Of a DNA stretch of 64,000 nucleotides, positions 12,701-24,300 are shown piece after piece; within the stretch, counting starts at the first letter, position 1; every line of letters starts with the position of its first letter. Below the pieces are notes generated by a model, which did no database searches, had not been told where the DNA came from, and saw only the letters and a program-made list of their open reading frames with translations. Both the position numbers and the translations under genes were made by a program. Location: contig CAJNDS010002425.1 of the NCBI GenBank assembly GCA_905221605.1, forward strand, positions 303,001 to 367,000, written 5' to 3'. This stretch comes from Symbiodinium natans. Lineage: Eukaryota > Sar > Dinophyceae > Suessiales > Symbiodiniaceae.

Positions 12701-14559
12701 ATATACGTATGTTTTTTTAGACCCTACAGTTTGAGCATGTACTTGGGGGGTTTCAACAGGGGAACATCAAACCCTAAACCAAAATTCTCCGTTGGTGCCC
12801 ATGACTTGAGGCGGTCGAGAAGGCCGAGTATCTGAAAGCGCACTGCCACAGAGCTGAAATGGCAATTCAATGGGGGGCTCGGGTGGCGAACCTGCTAAAC
12901 CCGAAACCCTAAGCCCGAAACCCTAAACCCGAAACCCTAAACATGTGAAAATGTGCAGGTGACGTGAAGGCTCGCCCTGGTACTGCGGTGCAGGGAATGG
13001 CTGGCCTCACGTATAGGGCCCCTGCTAGACGGCATCACCGCTTGTGCCCACAAGCTGTCCTTCTGGACTGATAACCAACCAGCCAACCAACCTAAACCCT
13101 AAAGGTGGGGGGTGGGGGGGTGAGGGGGGTTCATGAGTTTTCACGGTTTCAGATGTGGCTTCAGATGCGTGCCATAGGGGCTGGGTAGTTAACCTGTAAC
13201 CTTTTTCCTCATACATCATCAAGTTACAAAGAAAAGGTTAATTAACCTTTGTTTTGGGCCAGGGTATTCAAGCCCCAAAGATGCAGGTTTTAGAGTTGAG
13301 AGCCTGGTTAGACAGTTCTCGGTATCGCGTTCCCCAACGCAGATCCTCAGAGCGACAGAAGAAATCGTGCAGCAGCTCCTCCAAATCCCATAAGCCCATC
13401 AAGTTATACAAGATCAACAACGCCCATGTGCACACCCTTCCTTCTACTGTAGATCCCTGGCCTCGCCAAAACAAGCTGAGCATCTGGCAATTTAGGGCCT
13501 CTGTAGTTGCCGCGTCATCTCAGATATTTGGAGGTTGTGAACCTGCCCCTTGCCCAAGGGCTACAGCAAGAGCTCCAGATGATGGGTGAAGATGCGCACA
13601 CCCCGCCTGAGACGTCGCTGGAATCCTTCTTGGCTGCTTGATCTGTTGCATCGGCGAAGGGAGGCCCAGAGAAGGGACCGAACCCCTCTAAACCCTAAAT
13701 GCACGTCACCCTACTAAGGGGTTCTATAATCCCTATTAAGGGGGTACGAATCACCCCTACTAAGGTTGAAGTAATCAAGGTAGATATGGGCCTTTTCGAT
13801 GGTACATAGGCCACGCTGAGGAGAGAGGGCTTGAAAACTTTGTTGGGCTCTTCGGCCTGCTGATTTCCAGGGTTCTTGCTGATCCCCCAGCCCTAAACGC
13901 AAGCCTCAAGCCCTAAACCTTACGATGTTCCCGCTTATACTAGTAGGGATTAGACTAGGGGGTGCTATAATCCCTATTAAGGACTGTCAGTATAAGGGGG
14001 AGCATTCCCGCCGAATCCCTAAATCCTAAACCTTAAGCCCCAAGCAGTGTAAGATCACTTCAAGAGCATTCAAAGAGCCACTCCAGGAAGAACTCCAAGA
14101 GAAACCCAAACGCCCCCCCACTCCGAAACCACGATTGGACATGTGTTATAGGGTTCTTCAGGGAGGGCGGTTCATGTGAGGTTTCCCTAAGGTTAGAGCT
14201 TTACGGAGTAGTGGGGAGTATTAGGGGACCTTGAGTTACATGCCCCCCTTGAAACCCCCTCCCTTAAGAGCTCTATACCTAAATGTATTATATTCTTTTA
14301 TTCTACTTATTGTTGAGAGATCTTGCAAGACTCAGGCCGCAGTGGATCTCATTCTTTGTTGTTCGAGTAGCATGTTATTCTTGAAATATGCCATTATCCG
14401 ACTAAAATCTCTGCCACTCCAAGAGCCAAAAGCGACGACAGTCCTGCCTTTCGCAGGGAGATTGTGCACGTGGCCGAGTTTTTGAAGGAGCGGAACCACG
14501 AAGCGAAGCCGCCCATTTCACAAGAGCAGAGGCAGGAAAGTGAGCCCCCGAAAGTCTGA
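3640..14559 (+). CDS. Multi-exon gene, unrecognised helical/charged protein
   Basis: Exon blocks: 3640-3744, 5330-5380, 6178-6214, 6388-6441, 7026-7102, 7896-7980, 8721-8835, 9338-9392, 9592-9651, 9781-9850, 10699-10802, 11076-11119, 11851-11898, 12037-12072, 12811-12876, 13559-13613 and 14457-14559 (TGA). Several junctions keep phase: 3744/5330 (GC donor), 7102/7896 (GC), 9392/9592 (GC, phase 1), 11119/11851 (GC), 11898/12037 (GC), 12072/12811 (GC), 13613/14457 (GT, phase 2). Two exons carry a similar motif (YVDGGFRRLSVAELEML and FSTGGFKRLPMEDFKKLV), suggesting a repeated small domain. The middle is Pro/Glu/Ser-rich (9,338-9,651; 10,699-10,802). The C-terminal part is helical and charged, probably coiled coil. 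I do not recognise the family. The start codon was not found, and 6,178-6,441 and 12,876-13,559 do not join cleanly, so exons are missing or it is two genes. Confidence 0.5.
4517..4583. repeat. Head-to-head telomere repeat hairpin
   Basis: Five TTTAGGG units are followed at once by about four CCCTAAA units with only GA between them, giving an almost perfect 30-bp inverted repeat able to form a hairpin. Confidence 0.85.
4954..5106. mobile_element. Family A element (copy 2) with TA-rich core
   Basis: Ends CTACTATTTGCTTAAGAAC and TTCTTAAGCAAGTACTAG. The core contains a (TA)n tract at about 5,022-5,056. It sits in an intron of the unrecognised 3.6-14.6 kb gene. Confidence 0.75.
6218..6362. mobile_element. 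Family A element (copy 3) with T30/G12 core
   Basis: Left end GCCATTTGCTTAAG and right end GTTCTTAAGCAAATAGTAG. The core has a poly-T run interrupted by GA, followed directly by poly-G (about 6,291-6,343). Exon-like coding sequence lies close on both sides (6,178-6,214 and 6,388-6,441), so the element fills almost the whole intron. Confidence 0.75.
7478..7601. mobile_element. Family B element (copy 2)
   Basis: Ends CACTTGGAGGTTCAGGGTAC and CGATCCTCCAAGTAG with mirrored TACTTATA/TATAAGT segments. It lies in an intron between the exons at 7,026 and 7,896. Confidence 0.65.
7896..7980 (+). CDS. Exon of unrecognised gene (GGFKRLPMEDF motif)
   Basis: Acceptor CAGAG|GTG and donor CTTG|GTAAG, a textbook GT donor. 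It encodes 28 codons with GC-rich third positions. The telomere array starts right at the donor (GTAAGTTTAGGG), so repeat and splice site overlap. Confidence 0.65.
7983..8234. repeat. Telomere-variant array, 8-mer TTTAGGGG
   Basis: After four TTTAGGG units the array changes to about 25 tandem copies of the 8-mer TTTAGGGG (about 8,014-8,224), then returns to the 7-mer. It begins at the GT donor of the exon ending at 7,980. One unit carries TTTAGGTG. Confidence 0.9.
8304..8373. repeat. CCCTAAA array opposing the 7,983 array
   Basis: About ten CCCTAAA units, in the opposite orientation to the array at 7,983-8,234 and only about 70 bp away. The two could pair into a long hairpin within the same intron. 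Confidence 0.85.
9338..9651 (+). CDS. Two phase-matched exons with a 199-bp hairpin intron
   Basis: Exon 9,338-9,392 ends with one base of a codon before a GC donor. Exon 9,592-9,651 starts two bases into a codon after CTGCAG. The join gives a Pro/Glu/Ser-rich stretch (SPRPEEPPAGSEAVSASSG). The intron has TTTAGGG/TTTTGGG units in its left half and CCCTAAA units in its right half, so it can fold back on itself. Confidence 0.6.
11076..12072 (+). CDS. Three phase-0 exons of the unrecognised gene
   Basis: 11076-11119 (TAPQLQRLEANK; acceptor CACCGCAG), 11851-11898 (VSGFMRIPTRKPVDPE; acceptor GGGAG|G) and 12037-12072 (EQANQLRAALKE; acceptor CTAAG|G). Each ends at a codon boundary before a GC donor, so they join without frame loss into a helical, charged segment that continues at 12,811 (AVEKAEYLKAHCHRAEMAIQ). 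Confidence 0.6.
13924..14011. mobile_element. Family C element (copy 1)
   Basis: GATGTTCCCGCTTATACTAG on the left mirrors AGTATAAGGGGGAGCATTCC on the right, with a central GGGATTA...TAATCCC pair. The family recurs at 15,571, 21,537, 24,201, 24,814, 31,037, 35,713 and 43,753, with fragments near 3,480 and 13,715. Confidence 0.75.
14164..14250. mobile_element. Family H element (copy 1)
   Basis: It shares GGTTCATGTG, GGAGTAGTGGGGAGTATTA and ACCTTGAGTTACATGCCCCC with a second copy at 56,266-56,372. The order of blocks is the same in both. The termini are less certain than in families A-E. Confidence 0.55.
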
Positions 14560-15296
14560 AAACAATGCTTCGGGACCGCGGCAACAGGAAACCATTCCGT
14601 TGCCAAAAGCATGCGCGCGGCGGGATTAGGCTTGCTCGGCTTCGGCTACGAAGCCCCAAACTGGGACTGACCAGGTGTCGTGTGCTTGCTCCTGAGTGTA
14701 GCCGAAGGTTTCTTCGAGAAGATGTGCAGGGCAATCAGTTCCAACAAAGCCGAAGACCTCCGTCTGACATGGTTGGTATCTAGCACACGCGGGGTGTGAA
14801 CCTGCAAATGCTTGGGAAAGGGCGCGCACATCCTTGTGCTGTATATGTCGAAAGCACGCCTACTTTCGCAGCTCTGGGTGACAACTCTACTCGGACGGGC
14901 GGCCCCATAACGCCTGAAAAAGGCTCTTTCTAGGGTTGATTATGGGGATTAGAAAGCTTAAACCCTAAACCCTAAACCCTAAACCCACTCTGGTACAGCC
15001 TCTGACTTCAACTTCCATCTGTGCTCCGAGGCTTCTGAAGTGTGGCAGGTGGTTCGGGTGAGCTCAAACCATGCGCTCTGTGGTGGCTTAGCTGGCGCCA
15101 GTGCCTGAACCTTAGAGGGCTTGGCTTGGGTATGCGTTTAGGTTTAGGGTTTAGGGTTTAGGGTTGAGCCTTTAGGGTTTAGGGTTTACGGCGCAGAGGT
15201 TATGGTTCAGGGCTTGTTCCATCCTGGTAGGCTCAGTAGACCTTGTGCCGATTCCCATTCAGATTCTTCGCTCATGCACGTGTTTCGTTGTTGCAG
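14560..15296. other. Spacer / probable 3' region between two genes
   Basis: The frame that ends at the TGA at 14,557-14,559 stays open apart from two further TGAs to about 14,800 (see findings). After that come a few CCCTAAA and TTTAGGG units (14,958-14,985; 15,138-15,190). The N-terminal exon of the carrier gene may lie here but was not identified. Confidence 0.4.
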
Positions 15297-15354
15297 CCTC
15301 TGCTGAGGCGATGGCGCTGCAGATCACCTCGCTCATGTGGCTGCGCACGATCAT
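15297..15354 (+). CDS. Carrier exon: MALQITSLMWLRTI
   Basis: Acceptor TTGTTGCAG with a preceding T-rich stretch. It ends ATC AT before GC (GCTCTTTACC), and the next exon supplies the G of ATG. This phase-2 join restores WLRTIMNFQYRYG. Confidence 0.75.
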
Positions 15355-18300
15355 GCTCTTTACCCTGCATCTGGTGAAGTCCCCAACTCCGAACCCCGAA
15401 AGTTAAGTCAAGTCCTGGCAGCTTGTGGAAAATGCCTGCAGTAATCAGACAGCGCTGTCGGCGCATTGTCCACCAATGGCCCAAGCACAGGCAGATGCGC
15501 GCAGGACACACAAAGCGGAGCTACATACACTGCAGACGATGCTAGGGAAGCCGATGACGGGGGTGAATTTTGGGATGTTCACCCTTATACTAACAATCCT
15601 TAATACAGATGATCGCACCCCCCTATTTTAATCCTTATGAAGGACTGTTAGTATAAGGGGGAGCATCCCTAAGCTTAGTTCCTAGCGAATGCACACTTGG
15701 CTAGAAGGCCCCGCCTTCTGTTGATGGGATCTTCTTTAGCACGAGCAGTCCCGCATGTTCCTTTCAGGAGGCCTTTAATCCTCAAGTCTGGATAGAAGCT
15801 TAGCGACCCTAAGCCCTAAGCCCTAAGCCCTAAACCCTAAACCCTAAACTCTAAACCCTAAACCCTAAACCCTAAACCCTAAAACCCTAAGCCCTAAACC
15901 CTTAAATCCCCTAAACCCCAAACCCTAAACCCTACCCTTTTGAGGGTTGGGTTCCCTGATCCTAAACCCTCTCAACCCTGACCCCCCTGTGAAATCCACA
16001 AGCAGAGTGCCCTTATGGTTGGGTGGAGGGTTTAGGGTTTAGGGTTTAGGGTTTAGGGTTTAGGGTTTAGGGTTTAGGGTTTAGGGTTTAGGGTTTAGGG
16101 TTTAGGGTTTAGGGTTTAGGGTGTTGTTTTTCTGTAGGTTGCTCCGGTTACTCAAGCCGAGGAACTTCCAGTATCGGTACGGACTCGGTATGCGTGAAGT
16201 GACCTGCCTTCGTCATGTCTGGTCGTGCTGATTGACACAAAGGGTTTAGGGTTCAGGGGTTTGGGTTTGGGGTTCGGGTTTAGGGTTTAGGGTTTAGGGT
16301 TTAGGGTTTAGGGTTTAGGGTTTAGGGTTTAGGGTTTAAGGGTTTAGGGTTTAGGGTGGGCCTTCTGGGAAGTTCGGGGCTTCGGGTCGACCTGAGGGTC
16401 AGGGAGGACACTTCGTCCCAGCTTGGCTGCTAGGTACCCAGAGAGCCCCATACCCCTAATGCCCTAAACCCTAAACCCTAAACCCTGAACCCTAAACCCT
16501 GAACCCTAAACCCTGAACCGTAAATAATACCCCCTAAATTGAGGAATACACCTTAACTCATATTGAGGACCCCTCTGTACATTCAGGTATATTCCTTGGT
16601 TAAGGGGTCTTGGGCTCTTTTTGGTGGAGATAAGGCGGCAGAGTATTTCACACATCAGACGACAGAGATCAGCTTTGCAGCCAACGACATGCTCACAGCC
16701 ATCTATGCCTTAGCTTGGGCGCTTGAGCCTGAGTTTGTCAGCAGTTGGGTCAAAGGCCTACCTAAAAGCTGCGAAGTATCTCACTGTGCTGACTAGAGGC
16801 TGAGAGCCCTCCTTGCGTCTTCTTTGTGGGGAGATCTTATGTTCCCCGTGACAAATCTTGAAGGCACGATATCTGCAACATCAGTCCCAAGTTCCCTGGT
16901 GAGAGTCGGTAGGCGTCACCCTAAGCCCAACAAACCGAATAAACCCAACAATTCCAATTAAACCCTACAAACCCCACAAACCCAACAAACCCAATAAGCC
17001 TAGCCCTGAGCCCTAAACCCTAAACCCAATAAACCAAAACATCCCCAAACATCTCTTTCTAAACCCTAGCCCTAAACCCTAAACCCAATAAACAACTGAA
17101 AGGCCACGCAGGCGCTCTACACCCAGGGTGGGATCCTGCGATTCTACCGCGGCATTAGCCCTGCTTTGGTCCAGGCCACGCTGGGGTTCAGGGTTTGGGG
17201 TTTATAGGTGGTTTAGGGTTTAGGGTTTAGGGTTTAGGGCTAGGCAGAGGGCCCCGGGGCCATAAGGAGCCCACATGCTTTGCATTCTTTTTCCGTATTG
17301 TAGTGCCCAAATCCTCGTAACTCTCGAATGACTTCGTATCTTCGTACTGACGCAGCGGCTGTCGAGGAGCACGCTGATAAGGCTTCACAGCCCATCCTGG
17401 TTCAGCCCGAAACCCTGAACCCGCTTGGAGGTTCATGGTACTTATGAACCAATTGATAACTGTACTTATAGCTGTACCTATAGCCATATTAGGGCACTTA
17501 AGGGGCTTATAAGTGGGTTATAGGTACAGTTACAATTGGGTAGTGAGTACCATGAACCTCCAAGTAAGGACCCTAAACCCTAAACCCTAAACCCCAAACC
17601 CTAAACCCCAAACCCTAAACCCTAAAACCCTAAACCCTAAACCCTAAACCCTAAACCCTAAACCTCCAAGCGAACCGGAGGGGCCACTCATGCGCTTCAG
17701 CGATTCGGCGTGCAACGCCGGGGTGTTGGCCTTCTTCGACGCGACGAAGCCCGACTGGCCTGTGCCGAAGATGCAAGGAACTGGGTTTTGGAGTACTGTA
17801 CTTTAATACTTTTTTTGGTTCTGGGTTCCTATTATAGCTACTTATACCTAAAAAGTATATACTTTTTTCCAAGGTCTACTCCAAAGGTAGGGGAAGGATG
17901 CGAAGCAAGGTGTTGACTTCCCTTGGGAGTCAAGTGACTAAGATGAACCCAAACAGGGTTTGCGGTTAGGAGGAATGTTAATGGTATACGTAGCAAGGCG
18001 TCGACTTCCCTTGGGAATCAGGTGTCTAGATGAAGCCCTAAAAGGGTTTAAGGTTAAGAGAAATTATCATGGTTTAGGTATATGGCCCCAGTTTTAGGGT
18101 TCAGAACCCAAATATTGGGTCGTAGAGTCATATACCCTATATGATTATATTTCCTGTTAACTATAAACCCGTTTGTCCCCAGGGTATTGCCGTAGGATTT
18201 GAATTTGAGGCAAAAAAAGGCCTGAAGGCTTCGTACCGTAACCGCTTCAATAAGGAATGCACTGAATGCACCTTCATTCAAAATTTTGGACCTGCAGAAC

Positions 18301-21300
18301 CCAAAGCCCACTTTTTATAGGTTCTGAGTATAAAATCCCAGAAGCCTACAGGCTCGAGGTTACTTAGACTAATATGGGGGGGCATTGAGCATCCGAGGAG
18401 CTAACAGGAGTCCTAAGATTTTCATAGCCGCACTCTTTCTGCTGTTTGCTTAAGAACCCCCCAAAAAGTAGAAGAGAACAATCCCCGTATTCCCCTCAAA
18501 GAGCATATGCAAGAATTTTGCCATTTGGGGCGGAGTTCTTAAGCAAATGGTAGTTTTTTAGGGTTTAGGGTTAAGGGTTGCGGGTGTGCGATCCGCTACT
18601 CGTGCAGAAGCCCTGCAGCCCCCCCTCCATGCGAAAGCACAGGTCTGGTTTCAGACAATCTTCGCGTCTGCATCAGCTGCCAGCATTCGCATTGCTTTGA
18701 TGCCTGTGGATGCAGTGAAGACAGTTTTGCAGGCGCGAAAGTTTTGGAGAAGTTCAGGGGCGGAACCTTTTGCACCGTCAAGAGAATGACATGTGAGGTT
18801 AATTGCTTTCTTCCGGTTCACACCCGTTTTCCCCCCTGCGGGACGTCCGGGCTTCTAAACCCTAACCCAAAACCCTGAAAGTCCGCTACAGCCCGTGGCG
18901 CCTGGGAAGGTGGACGGAAAGCAGGGCTTAACGTCTCTCCTTCGCCGTTGGCAAGCAGGAGACAAGGTTGAGGGTTTAGGGACAAATTAGGTTTAGGGTA
19001 GATGAGTCAAGAGAATGCGAAGAAGTTTCCTAAACAACCTGTGCAAGCAAATGAGGCTCCGCATTGCATAACAGAAACCCCCACAAAGGCACCATATTTT
19101 TCAGAAGCTCCCACATCGTAACATTCCTAGGTCTCCTGGCACATCTTAGCTTTGTAGCCGGGGAGACCCGGGCCGATATAGACCCGCAGCCCTGTTCCCA
19201 GCTTAGATGGGATCTCCGAGTGCAGTGCTTTTTACGGGGTATAGAGGGACCCTTAACCTTCTTCCCCTGTATAACCCTTACAACGTCTTTATAGATGCAG
19301 GTAGCCTTATGAGATGGTTAGAGCCACAGGGCAGGGGTCCCCAATGATTTGTTTTTGCATGTTTTTGTGTTTTTACTTGCCTCCCGGTTTTGCGTCGGGC
19401 AGTCTCGGGTTGCAGATTTTTTGGTGTTTTTTTTTGCGTCTTGGGGGGTGCCTTCCTCGCCCCCTTAGCCTGAGACGCAAACAAAACGCAAAACAAACGC
19501 AAAGCAAACGCCAAAAGAAGCAAAACGAACGCAAACAAAACACAACAACAAACGCAAAACACACTGTGTTTGGCATGTTTTTGTGTTTCTGCTTACCCCC
19601 TCCCTCTCCCAAGACGCACAAAAAACGCAAAACAAGCGCAAAACAAACGCAATCAAAACGCAACAAGGGCACAAAACAAACGCAACCCAAAATGCGAGAC
19701 GCAAAAATGCGCAAAACTGAGATGCACAAAAAACACAAACCAAACACAGAATAAACGCAACATAGTTAATTTGAGATTTCCAGTCTGCAGCGTCCTGATC
19801 ATCTCATAAAGGCAGCCCCTACATAGTTTCTAAAGAACCCCCTAAGGTCCCTCACAAGGGTCCTCCTGTAGTCCCTTGAGCTTACAGGCATAGTCTAAGA
19901 GTCCCTCAACATACCCCAAACCCATACCCCTCAACCTATAAACGGAGAATAGAAGGAAGGATTTTTACCATACCCCTTACTTTCTTCTTAGGGCGATGCC
20001 CTGAAAAAGGTATGTTGCAGATTTCTTAGACGCAGAGGGCTTAGAGGTGTAGTGCCTCAGGTTGCGGCCTCCCACCGCATTGCCGGGAGCAGCCCCATGC
20101 TCAGAAAGCGTTTGGCAAACCCAGAAATCCTAAACCCTAAGGCCCCAAGGACTCGCATTTTAGGCCCCAAGGCCTCATTTTTTTGAAGTTTTTGGTTTTT
20201 TTTGAGCCGAAGGGTCAGATTTCAGGGCTGGGTTAGAGAGAGCCTTGTAGGGCGTGGGGCCTATGGGGCTTGCCTATCCTCTCTAGAATCTCCTGAACTA
20301 CCAAACCCCAAACCCTGAACCCTAAACAGAGGCTGCTAGGCTAAACCTAAACCCCTCAACCCCCTAAACCCTAAACCCTAAACCCGAAAACCCTCAACCA
20401 GGAGGATCCTCGGTGCTCTTCCGTGGTGCCATGGCCTCCTCCGCTGCCACTTTCGTGAGCCACTACCCCTGGTTCATGGCACCTTGGGTTCCTAAACCCT
20501 AGCCCTAAACCCTAAACCCTACACCCTAAACCCTAAACCCTGAACCCTAAACCCTAAATCCTAAACCCTATTTCTAAACCCTAAATCCTAAACCCTCAGG
20601 GCTTGCGAAGTATTTGGGGCCCCTCGTCAGGATGGTCCTCTTGATAAGCCCAAGGTCCAGATTGGTGGGGAACCTGGCGGGACCCTAAACCCTAAACCCT
20701 AAACCCTAAACCCTAAACCCTAAACCCTAAACCCTAAACCCAACAGCATCATGTAGGTCTTCAACCAGCTCAACGAGTTTCTGCCGCACTACGACACGCG
20801 CTCGAAGCAGTTGCTGCGCAACGCAAGCATCGGCTTCTGTGCCTCAGCATCTCGTCTTGCAAGATGGCGACATGGCTTTGAAGGTGTACGTCTTCTTTTG
20901 GGGACTTAAAGTGAACCCTAAAAGGGTTTATGGTCCACTATATGCTTTAAGAGGGATTATGATCCCACTTGTGAGTTCATGTAGTTCCCAATAGGCCCAG
21001 ATCCACAAGGAACTGAGTCTGCACGACACCCGTCGGCGGATATTGAAGATTCTGACACCACAGCGCTTGCCCAGCGCTTCAGGACTTGAATTGTTATTGT
21101 TCTGCTATGATGATCATCCATGTTGCCTGATGCTGGTAGGTGTCAGGACTTGAGTAGTACATATCATAATCGGCACTTTGTAGCAGTAGAACACCCGTGA
21201 AGACGAAGAGCTCGGATGATCATAGCAGCATCGACGAGGGCATGTCACAAAGAGTTGGCCCAAGCTTTTCCTTGGGGACCAAATGAACCTCAAAATTGGG

Positions 21301-24300
21301 GTCATTATACCCTAAACCACTAAGTTTCCTATTCAGGCACATGAACCCTAAAATTGCGGTCATATACCCTATACTGTTATAATTCTTATTAATTAAGGTA
21401 TATGGACCATAAACCCTTTTGGGGTTCCTTTCGTCCCCAAGGTTGCGCGTGTGATTCGACGGGGTGCGGCCAAGGTGTGCTCAGACACCGTGTCCAACTC
21501 CCTCCGTGCACCTCGCTGCTTCAACGTGTGCAGGGTCTTGGGATGTTCCCCCCTTATATACTCACAGTCCTATAGTAGGGATTATCATAGGGGGTACTGG
21601 AATCCCTACAATAGGGTACCATAATCCCTAGAATAGGGGATTAAGGAGCTGTTAGCATATAAGGGGGAACATCCCAATGTGCAGGTTTGTCTTTCGTGTT
21701 GGAAGACAGGTCTCAGCTTCCCTCGTCAGATATTTACAGGCTACAAGTTTTTGCAGCCGTCAGGGTTCCGGAGTTTTTTCTTTCAAGGTTACGGGCGGAA
21801 GAGCCGGACTGCACTAAGTACGCCAAGGAAGTTGAAGTCAACGGGCTTGCTTGTTTGCTGTGTGTGTGTATGTCTTTTATATTTTATTATTATTGTTTTT
21901 TTTTTTTTTTTGGGGGGGGGGGGGGGGGCGCAGGACGCTTTTGCAAGCAGGGCATCGAAGACGAGAACGATAGCCATGCAACTCTAAACCCTAAACCCTG
22001 GCAGCTGCCCGGAATGGCTGTGGGGGTTGCACGTTGCTGACCTGACGGGGTCGGTGCCGCGCCTGTGGAGGCCCCCGAACCCTACAACTCGGTTGTCACC
22101 TTACAAAGCCAATACTTGAACTTTAAACTTTTTGAGCTTCCTTATTTAGTAGGAAGAATAAAGTTCAACCTTTTTTCCCTTGGTTATGGAGAAGTAAGTG
22201 TCTAATGGGCCAAAGAAACGGAAGCACTGTTCAGCCCGTGAGGACCTGTTCAGGGTAGCAGATTTTTACAACCATGTGTATTTATCTACTTGTGTTTTGT
22301 TGAAGCACTGATAGCTCTCGCCGGCTGTAAAACTGCTGTCTTGGGTTTCGTTTCTGACCGTTTTCCGGTTGCCCTATAAATTCGAGCTTAACCCCACTCC
22401 AGTGCTGAAAAAGGAAAGAAATGGCACAGCTTTCGGAGCTGAACGGGTCAGACCGAATCCAGACCTCAACCTCCACACAGAAGCATCGTCAAAGCTTGAG
22501 GTCCTCAAGACGCATCGTCAGACCCGTGAGCATGGCAGCTACTTCGGGCTTGCACAGTGCCTTTGGCACACCTCAGACTATGATTCTATACAGACATAGA
22601 TGTAGGTTGTTGTGTTTATAATGTTGTTGACACATGTAGTACTTCATTATTTCTGGGGTTGGAGGGAAGCTCAGGGCTTAGGGTTTAGGGTGGGAGATTA
22701 GGCCCCAGTCCTGGCTTAAGATAAGGGGTTCAAGACATGGCTATACACCATTATTCGCTTCTACCCTAGTTGCGGAGCTACCCACACTCGCAAGCATGCT
22801 GATTGCCTAAACCCGCAGTGCTAGTCATGTGTTCCTTCTCTAAAGGCCAGTAAAAACTTCCTGGATGATTGGTTCACAGGCGTTCCTGGTGCAACAGATG
22901 GTTACCAGATGGTTGTTCTCACAGGGTGGACTGGCTCTCCCGAAAGTAGCCCGGATAAAACGTTTATGACTGCCCATGAAAGGGTTGGGGTCCCGAGGGT
23001 GGGTTCTTGGTGGCTTGGAAACAGAGGTTGGGTCTCAAGGTTTGATGGGTGCGTTGACAGTGATATTCTGGCTATCACCTGATAGCTCCTGGTGAACGAA
23101 GATGATGATGACAGTGAGCTTGCGAACACACACCCCCTATTAAATGAACTTAAATGGGTCGAAGCTTGTGAGTCTGGCTCCTGTGCACAGCTCAACCCTA
23201 AAACCCTAAACCCTAAACCCGTACGTCTTGAAAAGCCTGAAGCCCTGAACACTACGTTAGTCGTTGCGAGGTTTGGGTGTAGTGCATGTCGCCCCTTTGA
23301 TGAAGTAGTCCTCGCAGTGTGCGTGAGTGCTGGGCGGGTGGCCGAAAAACCCAAAGCAAGCCCTGTAAACCTAGCCCTGTAATCCTCTGCAACCCTGACC
23401 CAGGGTTTAGGGTTTAGGGTTCATGCTGCATGCGTACTGGCTAGACGGCTAGACCTCAGACCAGTGGCAACAAGGGTGCGTGGCTCATTCAGCCAGTTGA
23501 GAGTTGAGTTATACACGCGAACAACACAGAGTAACATGGAGCATTTTGGCTTAAGTTCACTTTATCATGCTCCCAGGGACCTTCAAGCAAACCCGCAGAC
23601 CAAGGTCCGTGATCCGCAAGGACTCGGCAAGCCCGGGAAACCTAAGCGCTGAAGAGTTTCGGATTTAGGTTTTAAAGGGTTTACAGGGCTCCCTGATCCC
23701 TAAACCCTAAACCCTCAACCCTCAATCCCTCTGAAGTTTCTGCCTTCGGGAGTCGAGGGCAACTGGGCTTCGGGAGCTTGACTTACCCGAATGCCGTCAC
23801 TTAGGCAGTGCCCAAATTTGGTGCGGTGGAAACCCCCGACTCACTCCCAAACATGCTGAACCCCCGAAAAAGACGAACACCCAATTATCTCTACAGCGCC
23901 CTGTATCCCTGCGGGTCCATGTACCTTACCATTATATACTTGGGCCCCAAAGTCCTGATATGGGAGGTACTTTAAGGCCCAGGTATACCCCATTTAGGTA
24001 CATGGACCCCTGGGGTACCCTAAACCCTAAACCCTAAACCCTAAACCCTAAACCCTAAACCCTAAACCCTAAACCCTAAACCCTAAACCCTAAACCGGCG
24101 TACCCCCTTGCCTTCAACTGCTTCGGAAGCAGGATGGCTTGAGCGGCCTGTTGAGTCGCGGCTTAGCAACCCGCGCCCCGTCCTTCTGCTAGTGGTTTTG
24201 GGTTGGGGTGTTCCCCCCTATACTAACGGTCCTTAGCAGGGATGATAGTACCCGCCCTCCAAAAAAATAAATAAATAAATATATATATATATATATATGT

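Noticed and set aside
19278-19809. Four overlapping open frames of 79-146 codons on both strands
   Set aside because: They are caused by the low-complexity CGCAAAACAAA repeat, have biased composition, and lie within a carrier intron.
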